Source: Alicyclobacillus fructus (GTDB taxonomy: Bacteria > Bacillota > Bacilli > Alicyclobacillales > Alicyclobacillaceae). Taken from it: a stretch of 64,000 bases of DNA. The position numbers and the translations under genes were made by a program. The notes under the pieces were generated by a model, which was not told the DNA's origin, ran no database searches, and saw only the letters and a list, made by a program, of their open reading frames with translations. The stretch covers positions 31,450-95,449 of the forward strand of contig NZ_JAFMTY010000011.1 of NCBI RefSeq assembly GCF_017329605.1. The letters are read 5' to 3'. Below, piece after piece: positions 1 through 9,138 of this stretch (position 1 is its first letter; each line of letters starts with the position of its first letter).

Positions 1-150
1 CACGCGCTCGAACCGGTCTCGAATCCACGTCGCGGCCTCCGCCAGCGCGCCGGGGCCCACCCGCAGGTGTTCCATCGGAATCGGCTGGTGCGGTTTGCCG
101 CACGGGCAGTCCGTCGTCAGCCTGCGCAACTCGTCCAATCTCCACGTCAC
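1..150 (-). CDS. araM: Partial sn-glycerol-1-phosphate dehydrogenase-like protein (AraM family), N-terminus only
   Basis: Only the first 50 codons are inside the window; the gene runs off the left edge. The reading frame opens with GTG at 150, placed 6-7 bases after a GGGGGG ribosome binding site, and reads VTWRLDELRRLTTDCPCGK and onward. A CPCGKPH segment followed by a GPGAL segment resembles the N-terminus of bacterial AraM/EgsA enzymes, NAD(P)H- and metal-dependent dehydrogenases that make glycerol-1-phosphate. Position supports this: it follows araA on the same strand, as araM sits in the B. subtilis ara operon. The catalytic domain cannot be seen, so the call rests on a short N-terminal match plus context. 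Confidence 0.6.
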   Translation of the reverse strand, partial: MTWRLDELRRLTTDCPCGKPHQPIPMEHLRVGPGALAEAATWIRDRFERV

Positions 151-170
151 GCGCGTCCCCCCAATGACGC

Positions 171-196
171 GTGGGGCTGCGCCGAGGCAGCCCCAC
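171..196 (-). terminator. Intergenic hairpin between araA and the araM-like gene
   Basis: GTGGGGCTGC (171-180) and GCAGCCCCAC (187-196) form a perfect 10-bp stem with a 6-base loop, just after the araA stop. No T-run follows on either strand, so full termination is doubtful. It may stabilise the upstream mRNA or lower downstream expression. Confidence 0.45.
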
Positions 197-215
197 TTCG
201 CTTTCATCGCTCAAC

Positions 216-1700
216 TCAGCGGCCGTAAACCGCTTCGTTCCAGCGCAGCTCGTTCGCAATCTGGCGCGGGGTGGAGTGTTCGTCGATCACGACGCACTCC
301 ACGCCCATCATGTCGGCCAAATCCTGCAACTGTTCCACCGTCACCCTGTACGAGAACACCGTGTGGTGCGCGCCGCCCGCGAGAATCCAGCTCTCCGCGG
401 CGGACGCGAGCGAAGGAAGCGGCTTCCACAGCACGCGCGCCACGGGTAGCTTCGGCATCGGCCGATCCGGCTGAATGGCCTCGACCTTGTTCACCACCAT
501 GCGGAAGCGATGGCCGAGATCGACGATGGTCGCCTGCACCGCGGGGCCACTTGCGCCGTCGAACACGAGCCGGGCCGGATCTTCCTTGCCGCCGATGGAG
601 AGCGGATGCACCTCGATGCGCGGCCGCGTCGCCGCAATGGTCGGACACACCTCGAGCATGTGCGCGCCGAGCACCATTTCGTTCCCAGGCTCGAAGTGGT
701 ACGTGTAATCCTCCATGAAGGACGTGCCCTCGCCCTCGGCCAGCACCTTCAGCACGCGGACGAACGCCGCCGTCTTCCAGTCTCCCTCGCCGCCAAAGCC
801 GTAGCCGTCGGCCATGAGGCGCTGCACCGCGAGGCCCGGGAGCTGGCGCAGCCCGTGCAGATCCTCGAACGTGGTCGTGAAGGCCTCGAAGCCGCCCTCC
901 TCGAGAAACGACCGCAGGCCGAGCTCGATCCGCGCCTGCTCGCGCACGGCTTCGTGCAGCGGGCCGCCCTTCTGCGCGCCGTCCTGGAAGTCGTACAGCT
1001 CGGCGTACTCCTCGATGAGCCGGTCGATCTCGGCCTCCGACACCGCCCGCACGCGCTCGGCGAGATCGCCCACGCCATAGCCGTTGACCGACCAGCCAAA
1101 CCGGGCCTCGGCCTCCACCTTGTCGCCCTCCGTGACCGCCACCTGGCGCATGTTGTCACCGAAGCGCGCGACCTTCAGCCCGCGGCTGACCGCCGCCGCC
1201 ACCGCCGTGAGCGCCCATCCGCGGATGCGCCGCGCCAGTTCGGGATCCTGCCAGTGCCCCACCACCACCTTGCGCGGCACGCCGAGGCGGCTCACCATGA
1301 ACCCGAACTCGCGATCTCCATGCGCGGACTGGTTCAGGTTCATGAAGTCCATGTCAATCGTGTCCCATGGAATGTCGCGGTTGAACTGCGTGTGCAGGTG
1401 CAAAAGCGGCTTTTGCAGCGCCATCAGGCCGCGAATCCACATCTTCGCCGGGGAGAAGGTGTGCATCCACGCGATCACGCCTGCACAGCGATCGTCGGCG
1501 GACGCCTCGAGGCACAGGCGCCGGATCTCGTCGGCATCCTTCAGCACGCCCTTCCACTTCAATCCGTGCTGCTCCCCGACGGCTCCCTGCAAAGCCGGGA
1601 TCATCTCTCGCGCATGCGCTTCCACCTGGGCGAGCGCCTCTTCACCGTACAGGTGCTGACTCCCCACCACAAACCAGAATTCGTACGATGGCCGTTTCAT
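216..1700 (-). CDS. araA: L-arabinose isomerase
   Basis: Cytoplasmic enzyme that converts L-arabinose to L-ribulose, the first step of the bacterial arabinose pathway. The protein (494 residues; family about 475-500) begins MKRPSYEFWFVVGSQHLYG, the typical N-terminus of Firmicute AraA. A GGAGAGG site lies before this ATG; an in-frame ATG at 1727 would add nine residues with no good site. HTFSPAKMW and later MEDYTYHFEPGNE match conserved AraA blocks containing active-site and metal-binding residues. It follows araD after 26 bases and is cotranscribed with araB-araD. AraA enzymes of Alicyclobacillus and Geobacillus are known for heat and acid tolerance; that property is not visible here. Confidence 0.97.
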   Translation of the reverse strand: MKRPSYEFWFVVGSQHLYGEEALAQVEAHAREMIPALQGAVGEQHGLKWKGVLKDADEIRRLCLEASADDRCAGVIAWMHTFSPAKMWIRGLMALQKPLLHLHTQFNRDIPWDTIDMDFMNLNQSAHGDREFGFMVSRLGVPRKVVVGHWQDPELARRIRGWALTAVAAAVSRGLKVARFGDNMRQVAVTEGDKVEAEARFGWSVNGYGVGDLAERVRAVSEAEIDRLIEEYAELYDFQDGAQKGGPLHEAVREQARIELGLRSFLEEGGFEAFTTTFEDLHGLRQLPGLAVQRLMADGYGFGGEGDWKTAAFVRVLKVLAEGEGTSFMEDYTYHFEPGNEMVLGAHMLEVCPTIAATRPRIEVHPLSIGGKEDPARLVFDGASGPAVQATIVDLGHRFRMVVNKVEAIQPDRPMPKLPVARVLWKPLPSLASAAESWILAGGAHHTVFSYRVTVEQLQDLADMMGVECVVIDEHSTPRQIANELRWNEAVYGR

Positions 1701-1726
1701 CCGCATCCTCTCCCATTCGCCGCCCA

Positions 1727-2437
1727 TCAGTGTGCCGCCCCGCCGGGCTGGCCGTAGTACGCGTTCTTCCCATGCTTGCGGTTATAGTGCTTGTCGAGCA
1801 AGAACGAATCCATCTGCGCCTCGCCGCCCGTGAGCAGCATCGTGTCGAGCGCCATCCGCGCCACGACTTCGAGCACCACCGCATGATAGACGGCCTCCGC
1901 CGGATCCTTGCCCCACGTAAACGGCGCATGGTTGGCCACGAGCACCGCCGGCATCGCGACGGGATCGATCCCCCGCTCCCGGAAAGTCTCCACAATCACC
2001 TTGCCGGTCTCCAGCTCGTACGCCCGCTCGATCTCGTCCTTGGTCAGCGGACGCGTCACCGGCACGTCACCGTAGAAATAGTCCGCGTGGGTCGTACCGA
2101 GGGCGGGAATGGGCCGCCGGGCCTGCGCCCACACGGTCGCCGACGGGGAGTGCGTGTGCACAATCCCGCCGATCTCGCCAAACGCCTTGTACAGCTCGAT
2201 GTGCGTCGGCGTGTCGGACGAAGGGCGGAGGTGCCCCTCGACGACACGGCCGTCGAGATCGACCACCACCATGTCGTCCACGGTCAGGTCTTCGTAAGGC
2301 ACGCCGCTCGGTTTGATGACCACGAGCCCGTCTTCACGCGAAATGCCGCTCACATTGCCCCAGGTGAAGGTGACAAGCCCGTGCCTGGGCAGCGCTAGGT
2401 TCGCCTCGAGGACCGCCTGCTTCAGTTCCTTCAGCAT
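1727..2437 (-). CDS. araD: L-ribulose-5-phosphate 4-epimerase
   Basis: Class II aldolase-family enzyme that epimerises L-ribulose-5-phosphate to D-xylulose-5-phosphate, passing arabinose carbon into the pentose phosphate pathway. At 236 residues it has the usual family length. FTWGNVSG and [12 protein letters not shown] near the N-terminus are characteristic, and the HTHS motif around residue 95 with HAPFTWG later are consistent with the zinc-binding histidines. Its ATG overlaps the end of araB by 7 bases, so the two are probably translationally coupled. The order araB-araD-araA differs from the araA-araB-araD order of B. subtilis. Confidence 0.96.
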   Translation of the reverse strand: MLKELKQAVLEANLALPRHGLVTFTWGNVSGISREDGLVVIKPSGVPYEDLTVDDMVVVDLDGRVVEGHLRPSSDTPTHIELYKAFGEIGGIVHTHSPSATVWAQARRPIPALGTTHADYFYGDVPVTRPLTKDEIERAYELETGKVIVETFRERGIDPVAMPAVLVANHAPFTWGKDPAEAVYHAVVLEVVARMALDTMLLTGGEAQMDSFLLDKHYNRKHGKNAYYGQPGGAAH

Positions 2438-4125
2438 GTCCTCACCTCTTCCTGGACCACGGCGCTCTTCAATCGCTTGAGCACTTTCATCACGTCGTTT
2501 TCGCCGCGGCCGAAGTAGTCATACAAGCGGGCGTATTCGCGGTACAGTTCGTCGTATACGCGCACCGCGCTCGGGTTCGGCACGTAGGGTGTCTCGCGCA
2601 CGCTGCCCATTTCCCGTGCCGCTTCCTCAATCGAGTCGTAGCCGCCGCCTGCTTTGCCTGCGGCCACCGCGCCAAACATCGCCGCGCCGAGCGCTGGCGC
2701 CTGCGTCGATGCGCCGATGTGAATAGGCATGTTCAGGACATCGGCATAGATCTGCATCATGAGCGCGTTCTTCTGCGCAATGCCGCCACACGCGTACATC
2801 TCGTTCACCGGCACGCCGCTCACCCGGAAGGTCTCGACGATCATGCGCGTGCCAAAGGCCGTGGCCTCGATCAACGCCCGATAGATGTCCTCCGGCTTGG
2901 TGGCGAGCGTCGCACCGAGCAGAAGCCCCGTGAGGTCCGCGTCGACGAGCGTCGATCGATTGCCGTTCCACCAGTCGAGCGCCAGAAGACCCGTCTCGCC
3001 GGGCTTCAGTTGCTCCGCTTTTCGGGTCAAAAGCTCATGGATGCCCATGCCTTGGCGGCGCGCCTCGTCCCAATACGCCGGCGGCACGCCATTTTCGATC
3101 CACCACTCGAAATGGTCCCCGACGCAGGATTGCCCCGCCTCGTAGCCCATGTAGCCAGGGATAATGCCGTCCTCGACCACGCCGCACATGCCCGGCACCG
3201 CACGTTCCTCCGTGCCCAGGAGCACGTGACACGTTGACGTGCCGATGATCATCAGCATCTTGCCCGGCTCCGTGATGCCGACGGCCGGCATGGACACGTG
3301 CGCATCCACATTCCCCACCGCCACGGGCGTCCCGGGCACAAGCCCGATCCGGCGAGCCATCTCATCCGTCAACTCGCCGGCCCGCGATCCGATGGGCAGA
3401 ATCGGCCCCCACAGTTTCTCTTCCACCACGTGCTCCAGACGCGGATGAAGGGCCTTGAAAAACTCGGAGCTCGGATATCCCGTCCGCTTGTGCCAGATGG
3501 ATTTGTATCCCGCTGGACAGGAACTGCGGACAAGCTTGCCCGTCAGTTGCATCACGACCCAGTCGGTCGCCTCCACCATGGCGTCGGCGGCGTCATAGAT
3601 CTCCGGCGCCTCATTGAGAATTTGCCAGATCTTCGGGATCATCCATTCTGACGAGATCTTGCCGCCATAGCGCGCCAAGAACGCTTCTCCGCGCTCCCGG
3701 GCGATCTCGTTCAGCTTGTTGGCCTCGTCCTGCGCCGCGTGGTGCTTCCAGAGCTTCACATACGCGTGCGGATGCCGCTCGTAGCGAGCCTCCAAGCAGA
3801 GCGGGGTGCCATCCGCCCGTATGGGCAACATGGTGCAAGACGTGAAGTCAATTCCGATGCCAATCACGTCTTCTGGGCGCACACCGGAATCCCGAAGGAG
3901 TTGCGGAATGGTCACCTCCAGCACCTCGAGGTAATCGCGCGGGTGTTGCAGCGCCCAGTCGGGTTCCAGACGGGTCACACCGTCTGGCAGATACTCGTCC
4001 ATGACCCCGTGCGTGTACGGTTTGACGGCTGTGGCAATTTCGCGCCCCGTCCCAATCTCCACCAACACGGCGCGTCCGGACTGCGTTCCGTAGTCCACGC
4101 CTATCGAATACTTGCCCATATCCAT
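2431..4125 (-). CDS. araB: L-ribulokinase
   Basis: FGGY-family sugar kinase that phosphorylates L-ribulose with ATP. The N-terminal ATP-binding region shows [16 protein letters not shown], and [10 protein letters not shown] and ACGGIAQKN further on are typical ribulokinase segments. With the ATG at 4125 the protein has 564 residues, normal for AraB. Two in-frame ATGs six bases apart (4125 and 4119) and one at 4146 compete; 4125 is chosen because AAGGA lies about 9 bases upstream. A likely AraR operator is at 4177-4190. The gene starts the araB-araD-araA run and may also receive transcripts from araE. Confidence 0.96.
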   Translation of the reverse strand: MDMGKYSIGVDYGTQSGRAVLVEIGTGREIATAVKPYTHGVMDEYLPDGVTRLEPDWALQHPRDYLEVLEVTIPQLLRDSGVRPEDVIGIGIDFTSCTMLPIRADGTPLCLEARYERHPHAYVKLWKHHAAQDEANKLNEIARERGEAFLARYGGKISSEWMIPKIWQILNEAPEIYDAADAMVEATDWVVMQLTGKLVRSSCPAGYKSIWHKRTGYPSSEFFKALHPRLEHVVEEKLWGPILPIGSRAGELTDEMARRIGLVPGTPVAVGNVDAHVSMPAVGITEPGKMLMIIGTSTCHVLLGTEERAVPGMCGVVEDGIIPGYMGYEAGQSCVGDHFEWWIENGVPPAYWDEARRQGMGIHELLTRKAEQLKPGETGLLALDWWNGNRSTLVDADLTGLLLGATLATKPEDIYRALIEATAFGTRMIVETFRVSGVPVNEMYACGGIAQKNALMMQIYADVLNMPIHIGASTQAPALGAAMFGAVAAGKAGGGYDSIEEAAREMGSVRETPYVPNPSAVRVYDELYREYARLYDYFGRGENDVMKVLKRLKSAVVQEEVRTC

Positions 4126-4176
4126 CCCCACATTTCCTTCGCGCATTCAAAGGGTGGAACCGCAGACATCACCTCA

Positions 4177-4190
4177 ATTGTACTTACAAG
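4177..4190 (-). promoter_or_regulatory. Putative AraR operator upstream of araB
   Basis: ATTGTACTTACAAG contains TTGTA and TACAA arms around a CT centre. It is one base off the perfect palindrome TTGTACGTACAA and close to the AraR operator of B. subtilis. It lies about 55 bases before araB. Binding by either AraR copy here is inferred. Confidence 0.55.
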
Positions 4191-4222
4191 GACGATAGAG
4201 CACAATGAGTTATTCGGACAAG

Positions 4223-5659
4223 TTACGGTAAAAACCTGGCGTGCTTCGACGCTCGACCGGCATCCGGATCGTGCGATGCTGAGCGACGTTCAGTTCCCGT
4301 CCAAATCCGCTCGATTTCCTCAAGAGACTTGTTTTTCGTCTCGGGCACCAGAGCGCTGACAAAGATCACGCCCAGGATGTTGATGACCGCAAACATCCAG
4401 AACGTATACGCACCACCGATGTTGTTCAACAGCACCGGCGTGAACTGACCGATGGCCCAGTTGGCGCCCCACAGGAATACCGTGGTGACACCCGCTGCGC
4501 GAGCCCGCAGGTGATTCGGAAAGATTTCTGGAATCATGATCCAGGGGATGGGCCCCATCGACACGCTGAACGCCGCCGTGAAGCCCATGATGAACAGCAC
4601 AAGCCAGAACCCGTTGTGCAAGTGCAGGTAGAACGTCAGTCCCATCAGCGCCATGAAGATGGCCATGAGCGCTGACCCCACGATCATGAGCGGCTTCCGC
4701 CCGACGCGATCGATCAGAACCACGGCCACGACGGTGAACACGACCCACATCGCGCCAAAGAAGGCCTGGATCTCAAAGTCCGAGTTCAGACTGAACCCAA
4801 CCATGCGGAAGATTTCAGGGCCGTAGTAGGTGACGGCGTTCATGCCAATGATTTGGTTGAACAGAGCAAGCAGAATTCCCACAGCGAGCGCTTTCCGCCA
4901 TCCCGGCTTGAACAAATCGCGGACGCTTGCAGCGCTTTCGCTGTCGAGAGACCGTCGAATGGCCTCGAGTTCATGAACGGCAATTTCACGTCCGTTGATG
5001 CGCGCGAGAATACGAAGCGCTTCATCGCTTCGGCCCGCCTTGGTCAACCAACGCGGACTCTCAGGCGCAAAGAGCAGCACGAAAAAGAAGATGGCAGCCG
5101 GCACCGCGCCGAGCCCCAGCATCCAGCGCCAACCTGTATGCACGTCCCAGTTCAAGGAGCCAGAGCGCTGAATGAGGAAGTTGGTCAGATAGGTGAGAAA
5201 GATACCGATGATGGTGAGCAGCTGGTAGAGAGACGACAGCGCACCGCGAATCGTCGCAGGAGCGCACTCAGAAATGTAGGTGACGGACAGCGCGGATCCC
5301 ATGCCGATCCCAAGTCCACCCACAATGCGCGCCAACACAAGGGTCACGACGTCGTGCGAAACCGCTGACACGAGGGCGGCAATGGCGAAGAGAACGGCGG
5401 CCGTCATCAACACCTTCCGCCGCCCGACGCGATCGCTCAAAAACCCGGATACCGCAACGCCGATGACGCCGCCAATCATGATGCTGGAGATGACCAGACC
5501 TTGCATGAAAGGCGAGAGCCCGTAGAGCGTTTTCAGAAAGCCAATCGCACCGGAGATGACGGCGGTATCATAGCCGTACAGGAGACCTCCCAGTGCGGCT
5601 GCAAGCGAAATGGTCACTGCGTACGAGCGAGAACCGCGTTCCTGCAAAGGGGTTGCCAT
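4223..5659 (-). CDS. araE: Arabinose-proton symporter, sugar porter MFS family
   Basis: Twelve-helix major facilitator that imports L-arabinose with protons. The start at 5659 has a strong GAGGAGG site 7 bases upstream; an in-frame ATG at 5704 would add 15 polar residues and is unlikely. The 478-residue protein shows the sugar porter signatures GYDTAVISGA in helix 1, DRVGRRK after helix 2, PESPRWL before the central loop, a second DRVGRKP, and PETKNKSLEEIE after helix 12. It has its own promoter (5758-5786) with two palindromic operators downstream. Close relatives transport xylose or other sugars, so arabinose is assigned from the ara neighbourhood. Confidence 0.9.
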   Translation of the reverse strand: MATPLQERGSRSYAVTISLAAALGGLLYGYDTAVISGAIGFLKTLYGLSPFMQGLVISSIMIGGVIGVAVSGFLSDRVGRRKVLMTAAVLFAIAALVSAVSHDVVTLVLARIVGGLGIGMGSALSVTYISECAPATIRGALSSLYQLLTIIGIFLTYLTNFLIQRSGSLNWDVHTGWRWMLGLGAVPAAIFFFVLLFAPESPRWLTKAGRSDEALRILARINGREIAVHELEAIRRSLDSESAASVRDLFKPGWRKALAVGILLALFNQIIGMNAVTYYGPEIFRMVGFSLNSDFEIQAFFGAMWVVFTVVAVVLIDRVGRKPLMIVGSALMAIFMALMGLTFYLHLHNGFWLVLFIMGFTAAFSVSMGPIPWIMIPEIFPNHLRARAAGVTTVFLWGANWAIGQFTPVLLNNIGGAYTFWMFAVINILGVIFVSALVPETKNKSLEEIERIWTGTERRSASHDPDAGRASKHARFLP

Positions 5660-5708
5660 GGTTCGACCTCCTCGGCGTAAGCTCAGGCGCGACGTCGGCC
5701 GCAAATGG

Positions 5709-5722
5709 ATTGTCCGGACAAT
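5709..5722. promoter_or_regulatory. Putative AraR operator O2 in the araE leader
   Basis: ATTGTCCGGACAAT is a perfect 14-bp palindrome about 50 bases before the araE start. It shares the TTGTnCGnACAA pattern with the sites at 5742 and 10777, which points to one regulator. Assignment to AraR is by similarity to the known B. subtilis operator and by context. Confidence 0.6.
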
Positions 5723-5741
5723 GAACGAATCTACTCATTGA

Positions 5742-5751
5742 TGTACGTACA
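5742..5751. promoter_or_regulatory. Putative AraR operator O1 at the araE transcription start
   Basis: TGTACGTACA is a perfect 10-bp palindrome beginning six bases downstream of the araE -10 hexamer. A bound repressor would cover the start site. Together with the site about 30 bases further downstream it resembles the paired operators AraR uses cooperatively in B. subtilis. Confidence 0.6.
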
Positions 5752-5757
5752 ACTTGT

Positions 5758-5786
5758 AGAATAAAGCGGTTTCTTGGGTTTGTCAA
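5758..5786 (-). promoter_or_regulatory. araE promoter (sigma-A type)
   Basis: On the minus strand TTGACA (5781-5786) and TATTCT (5758-5763) are separated by exactly 17 bases. The -35 region overlaps TGAAAGCG, which matches the left half of a CcpA cre site, so catabolite repression is possible but not shown. Confidence 0.75.
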
Positions 5787-5811
5787 TCCGCTTTCATGCA
5801 TTCAGGACACG

Positions 5812-5836
5812 AAAAAGACCGGCCTATCGGCCAGCC
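5812..5836 (-). terminator. Terminator after araR copy 1
   Basis: On the minus strand GGCTGGCC and GGCCGGTC form an 8-bp stem (two G-U pairs) with a GATA loop, followed by five T. It separates araR copy 1 from the araE promoter. Confidence 0.75.
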
Positions 5837-5860
5837 TTTTGGACAATCGCGATGTCGTTT

Positions 5861-6988
5861 TCACAGGGCGGTGTTGACGGCGATGGGCGCCGTGGAAGAG
5901 CGCACAATGAGCTTCGGCTCATAGACGATGGAGGCAGGGTCCTCCCCGTCCCGCCTTCCGCGCTCGATGGCACGCATCACCCACTTCGCCGCGTCCAGCC
6001 CCATCTGCGTCTTCGGGTGCTCCACCGTCGTCAACTTAATCTCCGTCGCCTCCGCCAGGTACGAGTCGTCGTACCCCACCAGCGACATCTCCTCCGGCAC
6101 TCGGATGCTCAGGTCCCGCAGCACATCCATCACCTTCACCGCCAACTGGTCGTTGTAGCACACCATCCCCGTCGGCCGCTCCTTTTCGCCCTCCAGTTCC
6201 GCCCGCACGCGCCGCACCACTTCCTCATCCAAGTCCTCCGTCCGATACGTCACCAGCCACTCCGGCCGGACGGTGACCCCCGCTTCCCGACATGCGTCCA
6301 TAAACCCCTGCATCCGGTACACACCCTGCAGGTCGTCCGTCTTGAAAATCCCCATCAGCTTCCGATGCCCAAGCTCCAGCAGATGCTGGGTCGCCATCCA
6401 TCCGCCCTTTCGGTCGTCCATGATGATGTGCGGCGGGTCCAGCTGCGGATAGTACTGGTTGATCATCACATACGGAATCTTCCGTTGCTCCAGCTCCAGA
6501 TAGTACCGGATGTTCGGATTGTATGTGCTCGACTCTGTCGGCTCGATGATCAGCCCCGCGATAGGCCGCTGTAGCATCGACTCCAGGCACTGCGCCTCTT
6601 TCGTCAGGTTGTTGTACGTGCACGCGAGAATCAGCGAATACCCCTTGTTCGTCACATAGGACTCGATGCCGCGAATGATGGTCGGAAAGATGTAGTCCGA
6701 AATGTACGTCGTGATGACACCGATGTACCTGCGCGCCTCTTGGCTCTCCCCCGGCCGCTCTTCCTGCGGAAAGGCGCAGAACGTCCCCGCGCCCTGTTCC
6801 CGGTACAGAAGCCCCTCGTGCACCAGGTCCCCCACCGCCTGCCGGATGGTATGCCGGCTGACGCGAAACATCTTCATGAGCTCGTTTTCCGAGTAGATCT
6901 TCTGCCCAGGCTTCACCTTACCCGTGCGGATCCATTCCCGAATCTGTTCTTTCACTGCCACGTATTTCGCTTTCCCGCCCCCCTGCAT
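5861..6988 (-). CDS. araR: AraR-type arabinose repressor, copy 1
   Basis: Transcriptional regulator with an N-terminal GntR winged helix (about residues 8-75: KYVAVKEQIREW, SENELMKMF, VSRHTIRQAVGDLVHEG) and a C-terminal LacI/periplasmic-binding-like domain (about 85-370) that would bind L-arabinose. At 375 residues it has the normal AraR length. The start ATG follows a GGGGGGGTGA site. Only about 16 bases separate it from the terminator of the ABC operon, leaving no room for its own promoter, so it is probably expressed by read-through. Residues from KYVAV to RSSTAPIA are identical to copy 2 at 10802-11929; only the extreme N- and C-termini (QGGGKA, VNTAL) differ. Confidence 0.93.
   Translation of the reverse strand: MQGGGKAKYVAVKEQIREWIRTGKVKPGQKIYSENELMKMFRVSRHTIRQAVGDLVHEGLLYREQGAGTFCAFPQEERPGESQEARRYIGVITTYISDYIFPTIIRGIESYVTNKGYSLILACTYNNLTKEAQCLESMLQRPIAGLIIEPTESSTYNPNIRYYLELEQRKIPYVMINQYYPQLDPPHIIMDDRKGGWMATQHLLELGHRKLMGIFKTDDLQGVYRMQGFMDACREAGVTVRPEWLVTYRTEDLDEEVVRRVRAELEGEKERPTGMVCYNDQLAVKVMDVLRDLSIRVPEEMSLVGYDDSYLAEATEIKLTTVEHPKTQMGLDAAKWVMRAIERGRRDGEDPASIVYEPKLIVRSSTAPIAVNTAL
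5880..6967. repeat. Long direct repeat, unit A (araR body)
   Basis: This 1088-bp segment matches 10827-11914 at a constant offset of 4947 bases with no gaps. I count ten single-base differences, all at codon positions that leave the protein unchanged. The identity stops abruptly inside both coding ends. Units A and B lie in the same orientation, so recombination between them could delete the ABC importer. Confidence 0.93.
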
Positions 6989-7004
6989 ATGTCACCCCCC
7001 CTAC

Positions 7005-7033
7005 AAAAAAGGGATGCCGGAAGGGCACCCCTT
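7005..7033 (-). terminator. Terminator after the sugar ABC operon
   Basis: On the minus strand AAGGGGTGCC pairs with GGCATCCCTT (10 bp, one G-T wobble) across a CTTCC loop, followed by six T. It lies between the binding-protein gene and araR copy 1. Confidence 0.85.
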
Positions 7034-7056
7034 ATCATTCCAGCCGTTTTCACGCT

Positions 7057-8112
7057 TTATTGCTGAAGGTATGCATTCACGTTGTCCTTCGTCACGATCG
7101 TCACGCCTGTATCGACCTCGGGCGGAACGGGATCAACGTTGGACTGTTGCCAGTTCGCCACGGGATGAACAAGGTTATGATGAATGACGAAAAGGTCCAT
7201 GAGGCCCCAGAAGCCCATATTCCACGTCCCTTGTGCAACCGTGGCAGTGATTTCACCGCTCTTAATGGCGTTCAGCGTGGCTTTATCCGTGTCAAACGAG
7301 ACAATCTTGACCTTGCCCGTCTTTCCGGCCTCCTGCACCGCCGTGGCCGCGCCAGTTCCTTCATCCGCCTCAGTACAGAAAATTCCTGCCAGGTTGGGGT
7401 ACGTTTGCAACAACGCAGATGTCACCTGGGCGGTCTTGATCTGATCAGAGTTCCCGTTTTGAACCGCAACCACTTTGATGCCTGGGTATTTTGCGGCCAT
7501 TTCCTCTTTAAAGCCTTGCACGCGCTGATCGAGGTTGAGTTCCCCTGGCGTGGTGATCACAGCGACTTCTCCATGACCGCCGAGGGCTTGCCCGAGATAA
7601 TCTGCTGCCTTCTGCCCAGCTTCAATATTGCTTGTGCCCAGGTACGCATACCGTTTGCTCTGAGGCGCGTCCGAGTCGAAGCTGATCACCGGAATGCCGG
7701 CGGAAATCGCCTGGTTGATCACCGGCGTCATGGCCTGAGCGTTGATGGAGGTCACCAAGATACCTGCCGGGTGCTTCGCAATGACCTGCTGCATCGTGGT
7801 GACTTCTTGGTTAATGTCGTACTGCGGCGCCCCGGTAAACACCACCTTTACCCCCAGGTCTTTGGCCGCCGCTTGCATGCCAGCGAAACAGCCTTTCCAG
7901 TACTCGATCCCGGAAAGGAACGTCACCATGTAGTACGTTTCATTGGAGGAACCCTGAAATGCCGAGGTGCCGCCACTTGAACTCGAGGTTCCTCCCGAGT
8001 TGGATGTCCCTCCATTGGTCGAACACCCCGTGACCGCGAGCGCCACCGATGCGGCCGCGGCTGCTGCTGCGAGATACTTCTTTCCTTTCTTCCAGTCCAA
8101 TCGTTTCACCAT
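7057..8112 (-). CDS. Sugar ABC transporter substrate-binding lipoprotein
   Basis: Extracellular receptor of a ribose/galactose/xylose-type (CUT2) importer. The ATG at 8112 has a GGAGGGGG site 5-6 bases upstream. The 351-residue protein starts with a lysine-rich n-region, an alanine-rich core and the lipobox AVTGC, so Cys30 is the lipidated residue. A Ser/Gly-rich linker (about 31-55) follows, then a type I periplasmic-binding fold with VTSINAQAMTPVI, ISFDSDAP and IFCTEADEGTGAA. It is the last gene of the ATPase-permease-receptor operon; in most CUT2 operons the receptor comes first. The flanking araR genes make L-arabinose the likely ligand, but the fold does not show this. Confidence 0.88.
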   Translation of the reverse strand: MVKRLDWKKGKKYLAAAAAAASVALAVTGCSTNGGTSNSGGTSSSSGGTSAFQGSSNETYYMVTFLSGIEYWKGCFAGMQAAAKDLGVKVVFTGAPQYDINQEVTTMQQVIAKHPAGILVTSINAQAMTPVINQAISAGIPVISFDSDAPQSKRYAYLGTSNIEAGQKAADYLGQALGGHGEVAVITTPGELNLDQRVQGFKEEMAAKYPGIKVVAVQNGNSDQIKTAQVTSALLQTYPNLAGIFCTEADEGTGAATAVQEAGKTGKVKIVSFDTDKATLNAIKSGEITATVAQGTWNMGFWGLMDLFVIHHNLVHPVANWQQSNVDPVPPEVDTGVTIVTKDNVNAYLQQ

Positions 8113-8135
8113 TGTACCCCCTCCGTGCTTCGGAT

Positions 8136-9134
8136 TCACGTGGTTTTCTTTCGATGCGTGAGCACGTCCAATGTGACGGCGGCAATCAACACGAACCCAG
8201 TGACAAGGCTTTGCCAATACACCGAAACGTTCAGCAGGACCAATGCGTCGTTCACAATTCCCACGAGGACACTGCCGAGCAGGGCCCCGAGGACGGTTCC
8301 CTCACCTCCCGTCAAACTCGCGCCACCGATGATGCATGCTGCAATGGCTTGAAGTTCCATGCCCTGTCCTGCGGTTGGGGCAGCAACGCTGAAGCGGGAC
8401 AGGGTCAGAATGCCTGCCAGGCCAGCCAAGAGAGCGGTGAAGATATAGATCCAGACTTTCACTTTTGAGACGCGTATTCCGGAAAGGTAGGCCGCAGCTT
8501 CGTTGCTGCCAATGTAGTAGACTTTCCGCGCAACAACCGCGCGCCTCATGATGAGGTCGGAGACAATGACAACGACCGCCAGAATCCAGATGAGCACCGG
8601 GATTCCAAGCAAATTTCCCTGCCCCAGGTATAAGAACGACTTTGGAACTCCGGTGACGGACAAGGGCGCGCCTTGGGTCACCACATAGGCCACACCTTGC
8701 ACCACACCCTGCATACCCAGCGTCATAATGAAGGGATTGATCTTGACCTTCCCGATAAACAACCCCGTGATGAGCCCCGAACATAGGCTCGCAAGGAGTC
8801 CCAACAACGCCGCAATCCACACGTTCATGCCGTCGAGCGCGAGAGCCCCTGTCACGACACCTGCCATCGACATGACAGATCCTACGGACAGGTCGAAGCC
8901 TCCGGAGACAAGCGCGACCGTCATTCCTACCGAGACAATGGCCGTCATCACGATGCTCAGAATCGTGGTGACGATGTTGTCTACGCTGAGGAATGAGGAC
9001 GACATGAAAGACAAAATGACACATAGCGCAACAATGACCACAACGATGGTGAGTTCCCTGATGCGAGAGACTTTTCGGAGCCACGTTTCACGACTGTGGT
9101 CTAGACTTGCTGGAGAGGTATCCACCGGTTGCAT
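8136..9134 (-). CDS. Sugar ABC transporter permease, RbsC/AraH-like
   Basis: Membrane subunit of a CUT2 importer (332 residues, about ten helices). After a polar N-terminus of about 28 residues come hydrophobic segments, with the family hallmarks GGFDLSVGSVMSMAG, NPFIMTLGMQGVVQG and IAACIIGGASLTGGEGT, the last being the ATPase-contact (EAA-like) region. It begins 4 bases after the ATPase gene, with CGGGGTGA as ribosome binding site, and ends 23 bases before the receptor gene. CUT2 permeases work as homodimers with one double-domain ATPase, which matches the three-gene content here. Confidence 0.92.
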   Translation of the reverse strand: MQPVDTSPASLDHSRETWLRKVSRIRELTIVVVIVALCVILSFMSSSFLSVDNIVTTILSIVMTAIVSVGMTVALVSGGFDLSVGSVMSMAGVVTGALALDGMNVWIAALLGLLASLCSGLITGLFIGKVKINPFIMTLGMQGVVQGVAYVVTQGAPLSVTGVPKSFLYLGQGNLLGIPVLIWILAVVVIVSDLIMRRAVVARKVYYIGSNEAAAYLSGIRVSKVKVWIYIFTALLAGLAGILTLSRFSVAAPTAGQGMELQAIAACIIGGASLTGGEGTVLGALLGSVLVGIVNDALVLLNVSVYWQSLVTGFVLIAAVTLDVLTHRKKTT

Positions 9135-9138
9135 GATC

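Noticed and set aside
216..1757. Long plus-strand frames opposite araA, mnmG, gyrA and others
   Set aside because: They are composition shadows typical of GC-rich coding DNA: rich in Arg/His/Pro, with no ribosome binding sites or motifs.
5780..5797. CcpA cre site at the araE -35 region
   Set aside because: The left half TGAAAGCG matches but the right half does not; noted only as a possibility with the promoter.
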